Assembly (NCBI GenBank): GCA_017455785.1 | Contig: JAFSYZ010000030.1 | Coordinates: 1 to 6,151, forward strand | Source: Candidatus Methanomethylophilaceae archaeon | GTDB lineage: Archaea; Thermoplasmatota; Thermoplasmata; Methanomassiliicoccales; Methanomethylophilaceae | Length of the DNA: 6,151 nt | Reading direction: 5' to 3' | In this document: piece by piece, positions 5,100 to 6,151 of the stretch | Layout: every line of letters begins with the position of its first letter | Numbering within the stretch: the stretch's first letter is position 1 | The notes under the pieces: generated by a model | What the model was told of the DNA's origin: nothing | What the model saw: the letters and a program-made list of their open reading frames with translations, nothing else | The model's database searches: none | Translations under genes and position numbers: made by a program

Positions 5100-5330
5100 T
5101 CACTGGAATGTGACCTCATCGTGATCGAGGACGTCGTTCCAGAGCTTGATCGTCTCCTGCGCATCCTCCTCGTCCATCACTTCGATGGCGAAACCTGCAT
5201 GGATCACGACCCAATCGCCGACCTTTGCGTCTACCATCGAGATGTTGGTCTGTTTAGTGACACCGCCGAAGTCCACATCTCCGACATCACCGTTGATGCC
5301 GATAATTTTTCCAGGGATGGCCAAACACAT
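5100..5330 (-). CDS. hypC: Hydrogenase maturation chaperone HypC
   Basis: HypC works with HypD to carry the Fe(CN)2CO group during assembly of the NiFe hydrogenase active site and binds the large-subunit precursor. The 76-residue protein has the family start MCLAIPGKI with the essential Cys2 that is exposed after Met removal, then a small OB-like beta barrel, and the conserved GDWVVIHAGFAIEVMDEEDA (38-57) including His44. Length is normal. The ATG at 5330 is fixed by Cys2. It lies 4 bases after the NAC gene and shares its transcript; no other hyp genes are visible here. Its presence indicates that the organism makes a NiFe hydrogenase, as hydrogen-using methanogens do. The gene ends exactly against the end of the regulator gene, with the two stops forming TGATCA. 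Confidence 0.95.
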   Translation of the reverse strand: MCLAIPGKIIGINGDVGDVDFGGVTKQTNISMVDAKVGDWVVIHAGFAIEVMDEEDAQETIKLWNDVLDHDEVTFQ

Positions 5331-5333
5331 GTT

Positions 5334-5341
5334 ATCACTCC
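5334..5341 (-). promoter_or_regulatory. Ribosome binding site of hypC, containing the NAC stop codon
   Basis: Minus-strand GGAGTGAT lies 3 bases before the hypC ATG. The TGA that ends NAC is inside it and a second in-phase stop TAA follows at once. It is identical to the site before GGPP synthase. Confidence 0.65.
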
Positions 5342-5691
5342 GTCATGATCTTCAGGATCGCTTCTGCAGGCTGTCCCTCGCATGCCTCCAACGCCGCTAT
5401 GGCCTTGGCACGGTCGCACTGTGTCTGGGACATCACAAGTTCGATGTCCTCTTCAGGGAATGATACCGCTGCGGAACTCTCTCCAGGGAGCCTCTCAACA
5501 ACATCGCCTGTGATCTGATAGGAGGTGGACCCCTGCATGGTCATCGCGACCACCTCAGGATTGTTGATGACGAGTTCCTTGTCCTTGCATCTGATGACGA
5601 CCTCATAGGCATCTATGGTCTGGTTTGTGATGCCCATCTTCTTCATGGCCTGCTTCATCTGACGTGGATTGATCCCTCTCATTCCGGACAT
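5335..5691 (-). CDS. nac: Archaeal nascent polypeptide-associated complex protein (NAC)
   Basis: Archaeal NAC is a homodimer that binds the ribosome near the exit tunnel and contacts nascent chains. The 118 residues match the family. The basic N-terminus MSGMRGINPRQMKQAMKKMG (1-20) is typical and probably the ribosome-binding part. The NAC beta domain follows at about 24-70, with EVVIRCKDKELVINNPEVV (30-48) and YQITGD (58-63). A UBA domain occupies about 81-117 (EDIELVMSQTQCDRAKAIAALE, ending in PAEAILKIM). The ATG at 5691 is chosen for its TATA spacing; ATG 5682 would drop three residues and is possible. It lies 75 bases downstream of alaS with its own promoter, and runs into hypC. Confidence 0.95.
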   Translation of the reverse strand: MSGMRGINPRQMKQAMKKMGITNQTIDAYEVVIRCKDKELVINNPEVVAMTMQGSTSYQITGDVVERLPGESSAAVSFPEEDIELVMSQTQCDRAKAIAALEACEGQPAEAILKIMTE

Positions 5692-5712
5692 GCGCCTGAT
5701 TATACAACGGAT

Positions 5713-5722
5713 GTACTAAAAC
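5713..5722 (-). promoter_or_regulatory. TATA box of the nac-hypC transcript
   Basis: Minus-strand TTTTAGTA (5721-5714) is centred 26-27 bases before the NAC ATG and predicts a leaderless start. A second AT-rich word, TTGTATAA (5707-5700), is only about 12 bases from the ATG and so is badly placed for this start. Confidence 0.5.
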
Positions 5723-5766
5723 ACTGCTATGATGCGATCGGACGATATCTGCGCAGACGGAACGGA

Positions 5767-6151
5767 TCAGAGGCCTTCGATCTTGGAGATGATGGCCTCC
5801 ATCACCTTATCCGCAAGGCCTGTATCCTGCAGTCCGCCCTGTGCGAAGTCGGGTTTCCCGCCGCCTCTTCCTCCGAACTGTACCAGCACATCGGAAAGAA
5901 CCGTTTTGCAGTCCACCCTCTTGTCGCCTGATGCGATCATCACGGAAAGATTATCGCCTACTCCGATGAATGCCGCCACTGCTCCTTCGCCTTTGAACTT
6001 CTCCGCATTATCCGTCAGTACCTTGCGGTCGGATGTGGGGAATACTCCGGAATAGACCTTGACGCCGTTGATCTCCTTGGGTTCCAAGGATTTCAAAGAC
6101 GACGATACGGACGCCTTCAGCTGTCTCCTCGACGTCTCTAACTCTCCCTTC
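5767..6151 (-). CDS. alaS: Alanyl-tRNA synthetase, C-terminal part (5' end beyond the window)
   Basis: Only the last 127 or so residues are in the window; the frame stays open to the edge at 6151, so most of the enzyme (aminoacylation, tRNA-recognition and editing domains) lies outside. AlaRS charges tRNA-Ala. The visible part starts in a helical linker (ELETSRRQLKASVSSSL), then a small alpha/beta C-Ala (DHHA1-type) domain with VKVYSGVFP, AVAAFIGVGDNLSVMIASGD and the diagnostic glycine-rich FGGRGGGKPDFAQGG (GGRGGG encoded at 5874-5857). That motif is shared with DHHA1 proteins, but the sequence and the extent of the tail fit AlaRS best. No start codon is given because the true one is outside; the TTG at 6096 is internal. 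Confidence 0.9.
   Translation of the reverse strand, partial: KGELETSRRQLKASVSSSLKSLEPKEINGVKVYSGVFPTSDRKVLTDNAEKFKGEGAVAAFIGVGDNLSVMIASGDKRVDCKTVLSDVLVQFGGRGGGKPDFAQGGLQDTGLADKVMEAIISKIEGL

Noticed and set aside
5748..5757. Perfect palindrome TCTGCGCAGA between alaS and nac, considered as a terminator or operator.
   Set aside because: No T-run follows it on the minus strand at the right distance, the stem is only 5 base pairs with no loop, and one such palindrome can occur by chance.
1..6151. CRISPR arrays, insertion sequences, phage genes, toxin-antitoxin pairs or an undescribed defence system.
   Set aside because: No regularly spaced repeats, transposase motifs or terminal inverted repeats were seen, and every substantial frame but one is assigned to a conserved cellular family.

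Overview
The window comes from an archaeon, most likely a Thermoplasmata-related methanogen such as the Methanomassiliicoccales. The phylum-level call is inference. The supporting observations are: an archaeal ether-lipid gene set (isopentenyl phosphate kinase, type 2 IPP isomerase, GGPP synthase); an archaeal RadB and an archaeal NAC with a UBA tail; TATA/BRE promoters about 26 bases before leaderless start codons; a lone 5S rRNA gene with its own promoter, not attached to 16S or 23S; and a HypC, which implies a NiFe hydrogenase. Base composition is moderate to GC-rich in genes, with AT-rich control regions.

Layout, left to right. A small two-span membrane protein (23-343, +) is followed by radB (395-1054, +). 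radB runs tail-to-tail into a three-gene minus-strand lipid operon, transcribed in the order IPK (3867-3094), IDI-2 (3092-2046), GGPP synthase (2040-1051). Next comes the 5S rRNA gene (4089-3964, -). A 254-base AT-rich control region (4090-4343) then separates 5S from a plus-strand ArsR-type regulator with a C-terminal V4R-like domain (4344-5099). The regulator's stop abuts the stop of minus-strand hypC (5330-5100), which lies 4 bases downstream of the archaeal NAC gene (5691-5335). The last 385 bases hold the C-terminal end of alanyl-tRNA synthetase (minus strand, cut by the window edge).

How the genes work together. IPK phosphorylates isopentenyl phosphate to IPP, IDI-2 interconverts IPP and DMAPP, and GGPP synthase joins them into the C20 chain of archaeal membrane lipids, so the operon is the last shared section of the archaeal mevalonate route. 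NAC, AlaRS and 5S rRNA belong to translation, RadB to recombination and repair, and HypC to hydrogenase maturation. Most of the window is conserved housekeeping. The parts least explained by known families are the V4R-like regulator, its repeat-rich upstream region, the nac-hypC pairing and the first small membrane protein. I found no CRISPR array, transposon, phage gene or other mobile element.
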